A stretch of DNA of 64,000 nucleotides from positions 124,001 to 188,000 of the forward strand of contig JAQCBT010000004.1 of assembly GCA_027621405.1 (NCBI GenBank), read 5' to 3'. This DNA is from Pseudomonadota bacterium. Lineage in GTDB: Bacteria > Pseudomonadota > Gammaproteobacteria > Pseudomonadales > Pseudohongiellaceae. The notes under the pieces were generated by a model. The model worked only from the letters and a program-made list of their open reading frames with translations. It made no database searches and was not told the origin of the DNA. The position numbers and the translations under genes were made by a program. Shown here in pieces: positions 10,537 to 19,711 of the stretch (position 1 is the stretch's first letter; each line of letters opens with the position of its first letter).

Positions 10537-11235
10537 ATGAAACAAATCCTGATTATCGACGACGACGAGAAGCTGGGCGAACTGCTGACCCAGTACCTCG
10601 AGCGTTATGACATGACTGTGCATGTGGCACTGACCCCGAGTAAAGGATTTGAACTCATCAAGAAGGTGAAGCCAGACCTGCTGATCCTGGATGTGATGCT
10701 GCCGGAAAAGGACGGCTTCGAGATCTGCCGGGAGATTCGCGCCAAGTCATCGATCTACGGCCAGCTTCCCATACTCATGCTGACCGCCCATGCCGAGGTC
10801 ACCGACCGCATCGTGGGCCTGGAACTGGGAGCGGATGATTATCTGCCCAAGCCATTCGAACCACGGGAACTGGTTGCACGCATACACAACATCCTGCGTC
10901 GCAGCAGCGATGACAATTCAGTACGCGACATCAAGCCCATCAACGGCCTGGAAGTGGATGTCTCACGTCGCGAGGTGAAACTCGATGGCGAGGTGCTGGA
11001 ACTGACCACCATGGAATACGAACTGCTGATTCTGTTCATGCAGTTCCCCAACAAGACCTTTACCCGCGACGAGCTGATGAATCGACTGCGCGGCATCGAT
11101 GCGGAACTCTTCTCCCGTGCCGTTGACACCCTGGTCAGCCGGCTGCGGCACAAGCTGAAAGACACGTCCAAGACGCCGCGCTTCATCAAGACGGTGTGGG
11201 GCCGCGGCTATACATTCGTCGGCGAACAACTTTAA
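10537..11235 (+). CDS. OmpR-family response regulator
   Basis: DNA-binding regulator of 232 residues. The receiver domain (about residues 1-120) has the acidic pocket DDDE at residues 8-11, phospho-acceptor Asp52 in LLILDVMLPEKDG, a conserved Thr in MLTAHAE and Lys in LPKPFEPRE. The C-terminal winged helix (about residues 130-230) ends in FIKTVWGRGYTFV, typical of OmpR/PhoB proteins. The ATG at 10537 gives the family N-terminus; a promoter lies over the earlier start. The histidine kinase follows after 24 bp. The overall look is CpxR/RstA-like, but the regulon cannot be read from the sequence. Confidence 0.94.
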   Translation: MKQILIIDDDEKLGELLTQYLERYDMTVHVALTPSKGFELIKKVKPDLLILDVMLPEKDGFEICREIRAKSSIYGQLPILMLTAHAEVTDRIVGLELGADDYLPKPFEPRELVARIHNILRRSSDDNSVRDIKPINGLEVDVSRREVKLDGEVLELTTMEYELLILFMQFPNKTFTRDELMNRLRGIDAELFSRAVDTLVSRLRHKLKDTSKTPRFIKTVWGRGYTFVGEQL

Positions 11236-11259
11236 CAGTTACACTGTGAACCTTCCTGC

Positions 11260-12579
11260 ATGACCACTCTTGTCAGCCAGGTAAAAAAATCTCTGTTCCT
11301 GCGCCTGTTCCTGATCTTCGGATTCACCGTGGTCAGTTTCTTCATTATCGTGTCGGTGTTGCTGCAGAACATCAACCAGGAATCCAACACCATCGATAGT
11401 ATTCCTGACTTCTTTACCCGCAACGTCGAGTCCATTATCGAAGACATCGGTACGCCACCCAACCTGAGCAATGCCATGCGCCTGGCCGATGAGCTGGACT
11501 GGACCATCAATATTCGCAATCCCATCATGCGCTGGAGTTCAGACCCGGACAACCGGCTCAACGTGGATGAGTCGCAATTCGATCGTTCGCTGTCGTCCGA
11601 TGCGGAGGTGCGCACAGTCAATGATGAGGGCATCATCCATGTAAATCGCAGGGGCTACGAATTCTTCCTCTACCCACGCGCTCGCGACGAGGAACGTATC
11701 AATCTGTTCGTCGTGTATGTCGGTGTCGCCCTCGCGGTGCTGGTGCTGTTTCTCAACTACCTCATGGTTAACCGCTTGTTGCAACCGGTGCGCATGTTGC
11801 GCCAGGGTGCGGATCGCATCCAGAAGGGAGACCTTGGCTATCGGGTGGAGAACACTAGCCAGGATGAGTTGGGCGAGCTGACCGACAGCATCAATCATAT
11901 GGCTGACTCCCTGCAGTCCATGCTGGAAGCGAAGCGCCAGCTATTGCTGGCAATCAGTCACGAATTGCGCACCCCCATCACCAAGGCCAAGCTGCGCATG
12001 GAGTTCATGCCCCCCAGCAAGGAACGGGAACAGCTACGTGAAGACATCGAGGAGATTGAACTATTGATTTCCGATCTCATCGAAGCGGAACGATTGAACG
12101 ATGAACACGCCGTGCTGGTGGAAGAGCCCGTCGTGTTGTCCGAGTTCGTAGAAGGCGTCGCCTCGCAATTCTCCGAATACGAGGGCGGCCTGGAACTGCA
12201 GATCGAAGAAGATGACCGTGAGTTTGTCATCGACAAGCTACGCATACGGCTGTTGATAACCAACCTGCTCAACAACGCCTGCCGTCACGGAGAATCCAAT
12301 CCTATTACCGTGAAGCTGAGCTTCGAGGATGAACAGGCGGTCCTGGAGGTAATAGACAATGGCGAAGGCATCGCCGAAGAACACCTGCCCAAACTGAGCG
12401 AACCTTTCTACCGGGCCGACAGCGCCCGACAACGCAATACCGGTGGCTTCGGCCTCGGCCTCTATCTATGCCGCCTCATCGTGCAGGCACACGGCGGCGA
12501 CCTGGCTATCGAGAGTGAACTGGGCCAGGGCACCCACATTACGGTCAAGTTGCCTCCCCACCCGCCGCATCACGGTTAG
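11260..12579 (+). CDS. Sensor histidine kinase
   Basis: Membrane kinase of 439 residues that should phosphorylate the adjacent regulator. One membrane helix lies at about residues 13-37, a periplasmic sensor region runs to about residue 145, and a second helix spans about 147-170. A HAMP segment (QPVRMLRQGADRIQKGDLGYRVE) follows. The H-box is LLAISHELRTPITKAKLRMEF (about residue 230), the N-box NLLNNACRHGE, and the nucleotide-binding glycines DNGEGI and GGFGLGLYLC. The periplasmic region is acidic and about 110 residues long, with no ligand motif I recognise. It forms an operon with the regulator and converges with the ABC cluster. Confidence 0.94.
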   Translation: MTTLVSQVKKSLFLRLFLIFGFTVVSFFIIVSVLLQNINQESNTIDSIPDFFTRNVESIIEDIGTPPNLSNAMRLADELDWTINIRNPIMRWSSDPDNRLNVDESQFDRSLSSDAEVRTVNDEGIIHVNRRGYEFFLYPRARDEERINLFVVYVGVALAVLVLFLNYLMVNRLLQPVRMLRQGADRIQKGDLGYRVENTSQDELGELTDSINHMADSLQSMLEAKRQLLLAISHELRTPITKAKLRMEFMPPSKEREQLREDIEEIELLISDLIEAERLNDEHAVLVEEPVVLSEFVEGVASQFSEYEGGLELQIEEDDREFVIDKLRIRLLITNLLNNACRHGESNPITVKLSFEDEQAVLEVIDNGEGIAEEHLPKLSEPFYRADSARQRNTGGFGLGLYLCRLIVQAHGGDLAIESELGQGTHITVKLPPHPPHHG

Positions 12580-12601
12580 CGAGGCAACTCGACTAATCGA
12601 C

Positions 12602-14620
12602 TCAAGCCGTTGCCCGGCGCCGCCGAACCCGAGCGAAGTGCATCATCAAGGCAATGATGGTGAGCAGGGCTGGCACCAAAATCGTATTGGCCATGGTCAG
12701 GTTGGTCCCCAGGCGATCGATGTCTTCCGTCAGCTGGAACTGCACGTCCCGCAAGCGACGACGGGTATCCAGCAGCTCCTGGTTAAACCTGTCCACCTCG
12801 GCCTGGATCTCCGGCGTGATCTGACCGATCGGATTGCCGTTCTCGTCCTGGTTTAACTGCGCCAGGGCTTCCTCGGTCTCGGTCATGCGATCGAGTAGTT
12901 CTGCCTCCTCGAGACGCAGTCGGTCGTCGGCCTGGCGCTGCAGGTCCACTACCCGGGTAAAGGGTCGTGAATAGGTACCGCGACTGCGGATGCTTACCAG
13001 GTCGGCACCACCGCTGAGGTTATCGAAGGCATTGATGATCAGGTCACCGTTATTGGCAAAGGGCTGGGGAATACGCTGGCCAAGAAACTGTGCCACCTGG
13101 ACCCATAGCCTGTCGGTCAGCAGGTCGGTATCGGCAAACACGATAAGGTTTACCGGCGCCTGGGAACGTTGCAGATGAGGCACAGTCTCTTCGGATTCTT
13201 CAGCAACATCTGCATTGGCCTCGTCGGGCTGGGCAGGGTTGTCGCTGTCTGCCGCCGCATCTGCAGTCGCATCTTCATCGGCCGCCTGCTCTTCAGTCTC
13301 TTCCTCCGCTTCTTCCACCGGCACCACAGGACGGCCATCGGGGAACGCAGTCTCTACCAATCCGCTGATGCGGGCGGCGATGACATGGCTCTCATTGGAT
13401 GATTCGAATTCATCGAAGAGGATGGAAGGATCGGTCACGCTCTCGAGCAGAATCCTGTCCATCAACATGGAGTTGGTGGATGAGGTAATAAGCGGCTCGA
13501 ATGTAGTGCCTGCGCCTTCGATAGGGCTCAGCACACCCGGGGTGGAGAAGTTCACCGATTCCAGGCGGTTGGTGATGATGTCGCCGCGGGCCAGATTGTC
13601 CCGCTTCGCGCCTAGCATGCCCAGGTGTGGCACGGGTCGTTCGGTCTGGCTCATGCGCACCCGCAGGGCGAGGTCGCTGTCGGTGAGGACCTTGTCGTCC
13701 TGGTACTCAATACCCCAGGCCTCCAGCAATCCCGGCAGATTGGAATTCATGCCCGCGGGAATCAGCGCGCCCTGTTGCGACAGGGTCACCATGGAATCGG
13801 CATTGGGATCCAGGAAGACCATGGCCTCGCCACCGGCCAGCACGTGCTGGTCTATGGCATACAGCATCTGGTCGGACAGATCGTTGGGATGCACCAGCAT
13901 CAGGATATCGATGTCTTCGTCGATGGTTTCTGCATCGGCATCCAGGCGACGCACCTCGTAGAGCTGACGCAGCATATCCATGACGAACCAGGAGGGCGTG
14001 GCCTGCCCGGTTGCCGGATTGAATCCACCGTCGATATCCAGTTGGGTAATCAGGCCGATGACCGTGCGATCCGGATTCTCCACATTGGTGATGAGTTTCA
14101 TGAACTCATACTCGAGGAACTGCTCCTGGTCCGGACGGATCAGCGGCATGGTTTCTACCGGGGGTGGGGCCAGCGGGTTGATGTCCTCGGGCGGAATGTC
14201 CTGGGTGACGACCAGGCCGAAGTAGATCTCGATACCGCCCTGGGAAACAGGCACCGCCCGGATACCGTATTGGGTTGCCAGGTCCTCGTCTTCGGAGAAG
14301 GGTTCCGGATCAACCACGGACAGGGTCAGGTTGCCGTTACTGGCGATTACGATTTCCCGCAGCAGTTCCTGCACCCGGTTGCCATAGGCACGAATCTGCG
14401 GCTGGTCTTCGGTCGCGCTCTCGGAATAGAAGAAGGTCAGCTCTTGCGGTGTGGTCAGGTTGCTGACGATATTGCGCGTCCCATCCGACAAGGTGTACAG
14501 GCTGTCTTCCGTGAGATCGATGCGCAGGCTGGGCAGCAGGCTGATCACAGCCACCGCGATAACCAGGGCAACGGCAATTGCCGCCAGGCCCGCAGAGGAA
14601 AATAAAGCTTTCAAATTCAT
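12602..14620 (-). CDS. GldG-type auxiliary component of an ABC transport system
   Basis: A 672-residue protein of the Gld/ABC_transp_aux family: an N-terminal membrane helix (about residues 10-32), a large extracytoplasmic part beginning LRIDLTEDSLYTLSDGTRNIV, and a C-terminal membrane helix (about residues 645-663) followed by a basic tail (RVRRRRA). The family accompanies GldF/GldA-type ABC exporters; gliding is confined to Bacteroidetes, and the role elsewhere is unknown. A strongly acidic, low-complexity insertion of roughly 50 residues (about 430-480, almost all E, A, D) is unusual. A good ribosome binding site (GGAGGA) precedes the ATG. It is the third gene of the ABC operon. Confidence 0.87.
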   Translation of the reverse strand: MNLKALFSSAGLAAIAVALVIAVAVISLLPSLRIDLTEDSLYTLSDGTRNIVSNLTTPQELTFFYSESATEDQPQIRAYGNRVQELLREIVIASNGNLTLSVVDPEPFSEDEDLATQYGIRAVPVSQGGIEIYFGLVVTQDIPPEDINPLAPPPVETMPLIRPDQEQFLEYEFMKLITNVENPDRTVIGLITQLDIDGGFNPATGQATPSWFVMDMLRQLYEVRRLDADAETIDEDIDILMLVHPNDLSDQMLYAIDQHVLAGGEAMVFLDPNADSMVTLSQQGALIPAGMNSNLPGLLEAWGIEYQDDKVLTDSDLALRVRMSQTERPVPHLGMLGAKRDNLARGDIITNRLESVNFSTPGVLSPIEGAGTTFEPLITSSTNSMLMDRILLESVTDPSILFDEFESSNESHVIAARISGLVETAFPDGRPVVPVEEAEEETEEQAADEDATADAAADSDNPAQPDEANADVAEESEETVPHLQRSQAPVNLIVFADTDLLTDRLWVQVAQFLGQRIPQPFANNGDLIINAFDNLSGGADLVSIRSRGTYSRPFTRVVDLQRQADDRLRLEEAELLDRMTETEEALAQLNQDENGNPIGQITPEIQAEVDRFNQELLDTRRRLRDVQFQLTEDIDRLGTNLTMANTILVPALLTIIALMMHFARVRRRRATA

Positions 14621-14632
14621 TCCGGGCTCCTC

Positions 14633-15367
14633 CTAGTTGGCTTTCTTCATTTCAATGACGATGGCACTGGCCAGCAGCCAGGCACCAATGAACACGGCAA
14701 AGAACAGGATGTCGCGGATATCCAGTACGCCCTTGGCGATGGAATCGAAGTGGGTGAGGAATCCCATGGCCGAGATGGCATCCACCAAGAACTGCGGCAC
14801 AAAGTCCGGGAAGGCGTTCAGTAATATCGGCGAACCCATGAGCACGAACAGGAAGCAGATGGACACTGTCAGGATGAAGGCAATTACCGAATTCTTGGTG
14901 CTGGCCGACATGCAGGAACCGATAGCAAGATAGCTACCCGCCATGAACCAGCTTCCCAGGTAGGCGGCGAAGATCACGCCGTTATCGGGGTCACCGAGAT
15001 AGTTCACCGTAATCCAGATCGGGAAGGTCAGCGCCAGGGCCAGACCGGTCAACGCCCAGGCGGCGAGGAACTTACCCAGCACGGCGTCACGGAGCTTCAC
15101 CGGAAGGGTCAGGAGTAACTCGATAGTTCCCGTCTTGCGTTCGTCGGCCCACAGGGTCATGGCAATCGCTGGCACCATGAACAGGTAGAGCCAGGGATGA
15201 AAACTGAAGAACGGCAACAGGTCGGCCTGGCCGCGCAGATAAAAGCCGCCCAGTTCGAAGGTGAATATGCCGTTGGTGATCAGGAAGATCACGATGAAGA
15301 TATAGGCCAGTGGCGTGGCGAAGTAGCTCATCAACTCACGCCAGAAAATGATTCCGAGGTTTCCCAT
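14633..15367 (-). CDS. ABC transporter permease, GldF-like
   Basis: A 244-residue membrane protein with six hydrophobic segments, matching the ABC-2/GldF permease family (FWRELMSYFATPLAYIFIVIF at the start, then ADERKTGTIELLLTLPV, the ABC-2 family loop). It should form the channel with the ATPase encoded 2 bp upstream and the auxiliary protein encoded 12 bp downstream. AGGAGG lies about 8 nt before the ATG. The substrate is unknown. Confidence 0.92.
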   Translation of the reverse strand: MGNLGIIFWRELMSYFATPLAYIFIVIFLITNGIFTFELGGFYLRGQADLLPFFSFHPWLYLFMVPAIAMTLWADERKTGTIELLLTLPVKLRDAVLGKFLAAWALTGLALALTFPIWITVNYLGDPDNGVIFAAYLGSWFMAGSYLAIGSCMSASTKNSVIAFILTVSICFLFVLMGSPILLNAFPDFVPQFLVDAISAMGFLTHFDSIAKGVLDIRDILFFAVFIGAWLLASAIVIEMKKAN

Positions 15368-15369
15368 GC

Positions 15370-16302
15370 CTAAGCCTCCTTTGCCTTTTGCGTGACCGTG
15401 CGGAAGACGTCTTCCAGCTGGCCACGCTGAACATGAAACTCAGTCACCGGCCATTGCTTCTCCTGGGCGATTGCTGACACCTGGGAGAATATGGATTGGC
15501 CGTCTTTGGCGAGTATGGTGTAGGTAAGCGCCTGCTCGGCGTCTTCCTCGATGGTCGCGATGCCATCGATGCCGCCGAGGTCAGCACCCAGGTCATAGCT
15601 GTCGTTGAGACGTACACTCACCGCCTGGTGGTAACGGGAACGGGACTCCAGTTGGGCGGGGGTGCCATCGGCCACGATCCTGCCCTCGGCAATGATGATT
15701 GCCCTGGTGCACACCGCCGTCACTTCTTCGAGAATATGGGTGGAGATGATCACGATCTTGTCCCGGGCCAGGTTCTTGATCAGCTCCCGCACATGATGCT
15801 TCTGGTTCGGGTCGAGGCCGTCGGTGGGCTCGTCGAGAATCAGCACCTTGGGGTCATGCATGATGGCCTGGGCCAGTCCAACCCGGCGCTTGAAACCCTT
15901 GGACAGGGTCTCGATAGTCTGGCGCCGCACCGACTCCAGTTCTACTTCCTTTATTACATGCTGCACCCGGCGATCGATTTCCTCACCACGGTAGCCACGC
16001 ACCTGGGCGATGAAGCGCAGGAATTCTTCCGTGGTCATGTCGCCATAGGAAGGTGCACCCTCGGGCAGGTAGCCAATCAGCGACTTGGCGGCAATGGCGT
16101 CTTCGGTGATGTCATGACCATCGATGGATACCCTACCACTGGTGGGTGCCAGGAATCCGGTGATAACCTTCATGGTGGTGGATTTGCCAGCGCCGTTGGG
16201 GCCGAGGAACCCAAGTACCTCTCCCTCAGCAACCTGAAAGCTCAGATTATCGACGGCGACAAATTGATCGAATTTCTTTACGAGATTCTCAATTTCAATC
16301 AT
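15370..16302 (-). CDS. ABC transporter ATP-binding protein, GldA-like
   Basis: ATPase of 310 residues. It has Walker A GPNGAGKST (about residues 35-43), signature LSKGFKRRVGLAQA, Walker B VLILDEPTDGLDP and the switch histidine in IISTHILEEV. A C-terminal extension of about 90 residues after the nucleotide-binding domain ends in the LEDVFRTVT motif common to DrrA/NodI/GldA types that work with ABC-2 permeases. It is the first gene of a three-gene operon (ATPase, permease, GldG-like), divergent from lptM-lysA. Confidence 0.94.
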   Translation of the reverse strand: MIEIENLVKKFDQFVAVDNLSFQVAEGEVLGFLGPNGAGKSTTMKVITGFLAPTSGRVSIDGHDITEDAIAAKSLIGYLPEGAPSYGDMTTEEFLRFIAQVRGYRGEEIDRRVQHVIKEVELESVRRQTIETLSKGFKRRVGLAQAIMHDPKVLILDEPTDGLDPNQKHHVRELIKNLARDKIVIISTHILEEVTAVCTRAIIIAEGRIVADGTPAQLESRSRYHQAVSVRLNDSYDLGADLGGIDGIATIEEDAEQALTYTILAKDGQSIFSQVSAIAQEKQWPVTEFHVQRGQLEDVFRTVTQKAKEA

Positions 16303-16528
16303 TGCTACTCTCTAAACTCTCTGTCTTCTTGTGTCTGTATTGTTTGTTTTGTCGTCCGCAACGCTGCAAAAAAGCAGGCGCAACGGGGGACGCGAAGAGA
16401 CGGTGAATATAGAGATGGCGACCCGCTTTTTCAAGGTTCATCAGGATATTGGGAGGCGATGCTGACGCAGGCATGAAGGGAACCGGGTTGGCTGGGGTCG
16501 ACACCTGTGTTTATAGGGTCTGGGCGGG

Positions 16529-16534
16529 TATAAT
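16529..16534 (+). promoter_or_regulatory. Candidate -10 element of the lptM-lysA-dapF operon
   Basis: A perfect TATAAT followed by a GC-rich discriminator sits in the 323-bp region between the divergent ABC operon and lptM. No good -35 hexamer is found at 16-18 bp. Apart from this element, the region shows nothing else I can support. Confidence 0.4.
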
Positions 16535-16625
16535 CTGCCGCTCGTCTGTCGTGGCAATCATCAATGGCAAGCGCTGACGGCGGCCCCCATAAATCGTGCT
16601 GATGCCGCAGCCGCTGGATTATCCT

Positions 16626-16742
16626 GTGATCAGATCTGTACTACTGCTGTGTTTTCTCCTGTCCCTGGCCAGCTGCGGTCAGAAGGGTGGCCTCACCCGG
16701 CCGCAACAGGCACAGACCGCCAGTTTCCAACATCAGGCCTGA
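16626..16742 (+). CDS. lptM: Small lipoprotein LptM (YifL family)
   Basis: A 38-residue lipoprotein. A hydrophobic signal (SVLLLCFLLSLASC) contains a lipobox LASC and is followed by CGQKGGL, the hallmark of LptM/YifL. In E. coli LptM assists oxidative maturation of the LPS translocon LptD at the outer membrane, and its gene also lies just upstream of dapF. The start is uncertain: a GTG at 16626 gives a short signal, and an in-frame ATG at 16602 would add eight residues; neither has a clear ribosome binding site. lysA starts 27 bp downstream. Confidence 0.85.
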   Translation: MIRSVLLLCFLLSLASCGQKGGLTRPQQAQTASFQHQA

Positions 16743-16769
16743 TTCGGGCTGTAGCAGGAATTCCCCTCC

Positions 16770-18020
16770 ATGGATCATTTTAATTACCTGGGCGACTCGC
16801 TATATGCCGAGGATGTGCCACTGGCCGAGATCGCCGCGCACTATGGCACCCCCTGTTTCGTGTATTCCCGGGCCACTCTCGAGCGGCATTTCCGGGTCTA
16901 TGAAGAAGCCATGGGCGAGCTGCCACACCTGATCTGCTATGCCGTGAAGGCCAATTCCAACCTGGCCGTGCTGAATCTGCTGGCCCGCAAGGGCGCTGGC
17001 TTCGATATCGTGTCTGGTGGGGAACTGCAGAGGGTGCTGGCCGCCGGCGGCGATGCCGGCAAGGTGATCTTTTCCGGACTGGGCAAGACCACGAGCGAGA
17101 TCGAACAGGCGCTGGATGCGGGCATTCATTGTTTCAATATTGAATCCCCTGCCGAACTGGACCGACTCAATGACATCGCCAGGGCAAGAGGTGTGAGAGC
17201 ACCGATCTCCTTACGGGTAAATCCCGATGTAGATGCCGGCACCCACCCCTATATTTCCACCGGCCTGAAGGAAAACAAGTTCGGTATCGCCAGCGATGAG
17301 GCACTGGACGTGTATCGCCGCGCCGCCAGGATGGAAGGCATCGAAGTGCTGGGTATCGATTGCCATATCGGCTCCCAGCTCACCAGCACGGCGCCGTTCC
17401 TCGACGCCATCGACCGCCTGCTGGTGATGGCGGATACGCTTGCCGGCGAAGGTATTACGATCAGCCATTTCGATATGGGAGGCGGACTGGGAGTCACCTA
17501 TGGCCAGGAGCAGCCCCCGCATCCGTCTGACCTGATCGCCGCGGTGAAGGGCCGGTTCAATGAGAGAGACATGACCCTGTTGATGGAGCCCGGGCGTTCC
17601 ATCGCCGCCAATGCCGGCATATTCCTGACCCGGGTCGAATACCTCAAGTGCAACGAGCACAAGAATTTTGCCATCGTGGACGGTGCCATGAATGACCTGA
17701 TACGCCCTGCTCTCTATGGAGCCTGGCAGGAAATCGTTCCCGTGGTGAAGAAGATTGGCAGCAAGAAGACCTACGATGTGGTCGGGCCGGTGTGTGAGTC
17801 CGGCGATTTCCTCGGCAAGGAACGGGAACTGATCGTTGAAGCCGGTGACCTGCTGGCCGTGCGATCGGCCGGTGCCTACGGCTTCGTGATGAGTTCCAAT
17901 TACAACACCCGGCCACGATCACCCGAGATCATGGTAGACGGGGACAAGCACTACGTGGTTCGCCAGCGGGAAACCGTTGAACAACTGCTGGCGCTGGAAT
18001 CCTGCCTGCCCGAAGGATAG
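16770..18020 (+). CDS. lysA: Diaminopimelate decarboxylase
   Basis: PLP enzyme that turns meso-diaminopimelate into lysine. The 416-residue length fits the bacterial family. The PLP lysine is in CYAVKANSN (about residue 53). The HIGSQ segment, the glycine-rich phosphate-binding segment DMGGGLGV, EPGRSI, and the substrate-binding cysteine in GPVCESGDFL are all present. It stands between lptM and dapF in the order typical of gammaproteobacteria, with 21 bp to dapF, so co-transcription is likely. Confidence 0.98.
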   Translation: MDHFNYLGDSLYAEDVPLAEIAAHYGTPCFVYSRATLERHFRVYEEAMGELPHLICYAVKANSNLAVLNLLARKGAGFDIVSGGELQRVLAAGGDAGKVIFSGLGKTTSEIEQALDAGIHCFNIESPAELDRLNDIARARGVRAPISLRVNPDVDAGTHPYISTGLKENKFGIASDEALDVYRRAARMEGIEVLGIDCHIGSQLTSTAPFLDAIDRLLVMADTLAGEGITISHFDMGGGLGVTYGQEQPPHPSDLIAAVKGRFNERDMTLLMEPGRSIAANAGIFLTRVEYLKCNEHKNFAIVDGAMNDLIRPALYGAWQEIVPVVKKIGSKKTYDVVGPVCESGDFLGKERELIVEAGDLLAVRSAGAYGFVMSSNYNTRPRSPEIMVDGDKHYVVRQRETVEQLLALESCLPEG

Positions 18021-18041
18021 GCAGTTACAAGCGGAAACCCA

Positions 18042-18884
18042 ATGAACATTCCTTTTACCAAGATGCACGGGCTCGGCAACGACTTCATCGTGATCGACGG
18101 TGTATCCCGCGACATCAGCATCTCTCCCGAACGCATTCGGGAGTTGGCCCATCGCCGCTTCGGCATCGGCTTCGATCAGCTACTACTGGTCGAACCCCCG
18201 TCCCAGGACGATGTGGACTTCAATTACCGCATCTTCAATGTGGACGGCGGAGAAGTTGAGCACTGCGGTAATGGTGCGCGCTGCTTCGCACGCTTCGTGC
18301 GTGACAAGGGACTCACCGACAAGAATCCTGTGCGGGTAAAGACCAGCAATCGCATCCTGGTGCTGGATATGGATGAACAGGGCAATGTGGCCGTGGACAT
18401 GGGGCTGCCGGTATTCGTACCCGCCAAGATTCCCCTGCTCGCCAAGGAACAGGCCTTGAACTACCGACGGACCCTGCAAGTGGCTGGCGAATCCATCGAT
18501 GTGGAGTTCAGCGCACTGTCCATGGGCAACCCCCACGCAGTAATAAAGGTTGAAGACCTGGACAAGACGGCCGTAAAAGATATTGGAGAGGCCCTGGGAA
18601 AACACCCGGACTTCCCTGAAGGCGTCAATGTCGGATTCATGGAGATCATTGACCGCCAACACCTCAAGCTACGGGTATTCGAACGCGGCACCGGGGAAAC
18701 CCTGGCCTGCGGCACGGGGGCCTGCGCCGCCGTGGTATCGGCCCGCCGGGCCGGGCTGCTGGACAATGAAGCAGAGGTACAACTCAGGGGTGGCTCTCTC
18801 TCCATACATTGGGATGGAGATGACCAGCCGGTGATGATGACCGGCCCAACCGCATCGGTATTTGAAGGGACAGTAGAGATATGA
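18042..18884 (+). CDS. dapF: Diaminopimelate epimerase
   Basis: Converts LL- to meso-diaminopimelate for peptidoglycan and lysine. The 280 residues begin with the family start FTKMHGLGNDFIVID. The two catalytic cysteines lie in the internal-duplication motifs EHCGNGARCFARF (about residue 73) and LACGTGACAAVVSA (about residue 226). The 3' end overlaps the DUF484 gene by 4 nt (ATGA), implying coupled translation. Confidence 0.98.
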   Translation: MNIPFTKMHGLGNDFIVIDGVSRDISISPERIRELAHRRFGIGFDQLLLVEPPSQDDVDFNYRIFNVDGGEVEHCGNGARCFARFVRDKGLTDKNPVRVKTSNRILVLDMDEQGNVAVDMGLPVFVPAKIPLLAKEQALNYRRTLQVAGESIDVEFSALSMGNPHAVIKVEDLDKTAVKDIGEALGKHPDFPEGVNVGFMEIIDRQHLKLRVFERGTGETLACGTGACAAVVSARRAGLLDNEAEVQLRGGSLSIHWDGDDQPVMMTGPTASVFEGTVEI

Positions 18885-19630
18885 GCAAGCAAGTGAGTAC
18901 CGCCAAGCCAACAGCAAGCGAAGCAACTTCGACGTTGGCTGCTGAGGATGTTGTGGCCTATCTGCGGGAAAACCCGGACTTCTTCCTGGAACAGGAAGAC
19001 CTGCTCGCTGACCTGCTGCTGCCCCACGAGTCAGGCAAGGCGATCTCGCTGCTGGAGCGACAGGTCACTATCCTTCGCGAGCGCGGCATCGAAGCCCGCC
19101 AGAAACTCAACAACCTGCTGGAGAACGCCCGCAACAACGACCAGCTGTTCGATACAACCCGCAACCTCGTGTTGGCACTGTTGCGTGCCCGCGACGTCAC
19201 CGAGATCGTTGAAGTGGCCATGGACCAACTGTCCAACCACGCCAACATCGATGCCTGCGAAATCATATTGCTGGATCAGCCCGAACTGAACGTGGCACCT
19301 TCGATTCGGGTGGAGCCCTTGAGCAAGATGAAGCAGGAATACGCCGACGTGATTCGCCTCAAGCGTACCCATTGCGGCAGTCTCGATAGCGCGCAGATAA
19401 ACGCCCTGTTTCCCGGCAACTGCAAGATCAAATCCACTGCACTGTGCCCGGTAATCAACAACAGCGAAGTACTGGCGTTACTGGCCCTGGGCAACCAGCA
19501 GGAGAATTACTTCAATATCCACCTGGATACCCTGTTCCTGGATTTCATCGGGCATGTGGTAGGCGCCGTGCTGGAGCGGCAGCTATTGACCGATTCCACA
19601 GACGCCGCTCCGGTCGCGCAGGACGCCTAG
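18881..19630 (+). CDS. DUF484 family protein (GAF-like)
   Basis: A 249-residue cytoplasmic protein of the DUF484 family, which regularly sits between dapF and xerC. Visible signs are DVVAYLRENPDFFLEQEDLLADLLLPH at the N-terminus, LLERQVTILRERG with a short coiled coil, and a C-terminal GAF-like part with LALGNQQENYF. The function is unknown. In most relatives xerC (site-specific recombinase) follows directly; here a glycosyltransferase gene follows after 81 bp and no xerC is present in the window. Confidence 0.9.
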   Translation: MSKQVSTAKPTASEATSTLAAEDVVAYLRENPDFFLEQEDLLADLLLPHESGKAISLLERQVTILRERGIEARQKLNNLLENARNNDQLFDTTRNLVLALLRARDVTEIVEVAMDQLSNHANIDACEIILLDQPELNVAPSIRVEPLSKMKQEYADVIRLKRTHCGSLDSAQINALFPGNCKIKSTALCPVINNSEVLALLALGNQQENYFNIHLDTLFLDFIGHVVGAVLERQLLTDSTDAAPVAQDA

Positions 19631-19711
19631 TCCCAGCAGGAGTCCTGCACTGCGCCTCCTGGAGAAAGCGGTTATACTGCCCTCTCCAAGGCTTAGTCTA
19701 AAGCGCCGTCC

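Noticed and set aside
13625-14605. Forward-strand frame of 326 codons inside the GldG-like gene
   Set aside because: It is antisense to a well-supported gene and shows His- and Gln-rich translation typical of an antisense shadow.
15496-16476. Forward-strand frame of 326 codons antisense to the ABC ATPase gene
   Set aside because: The ATPase on the reverse strand has all Walker and signature motifs; this frame has none.
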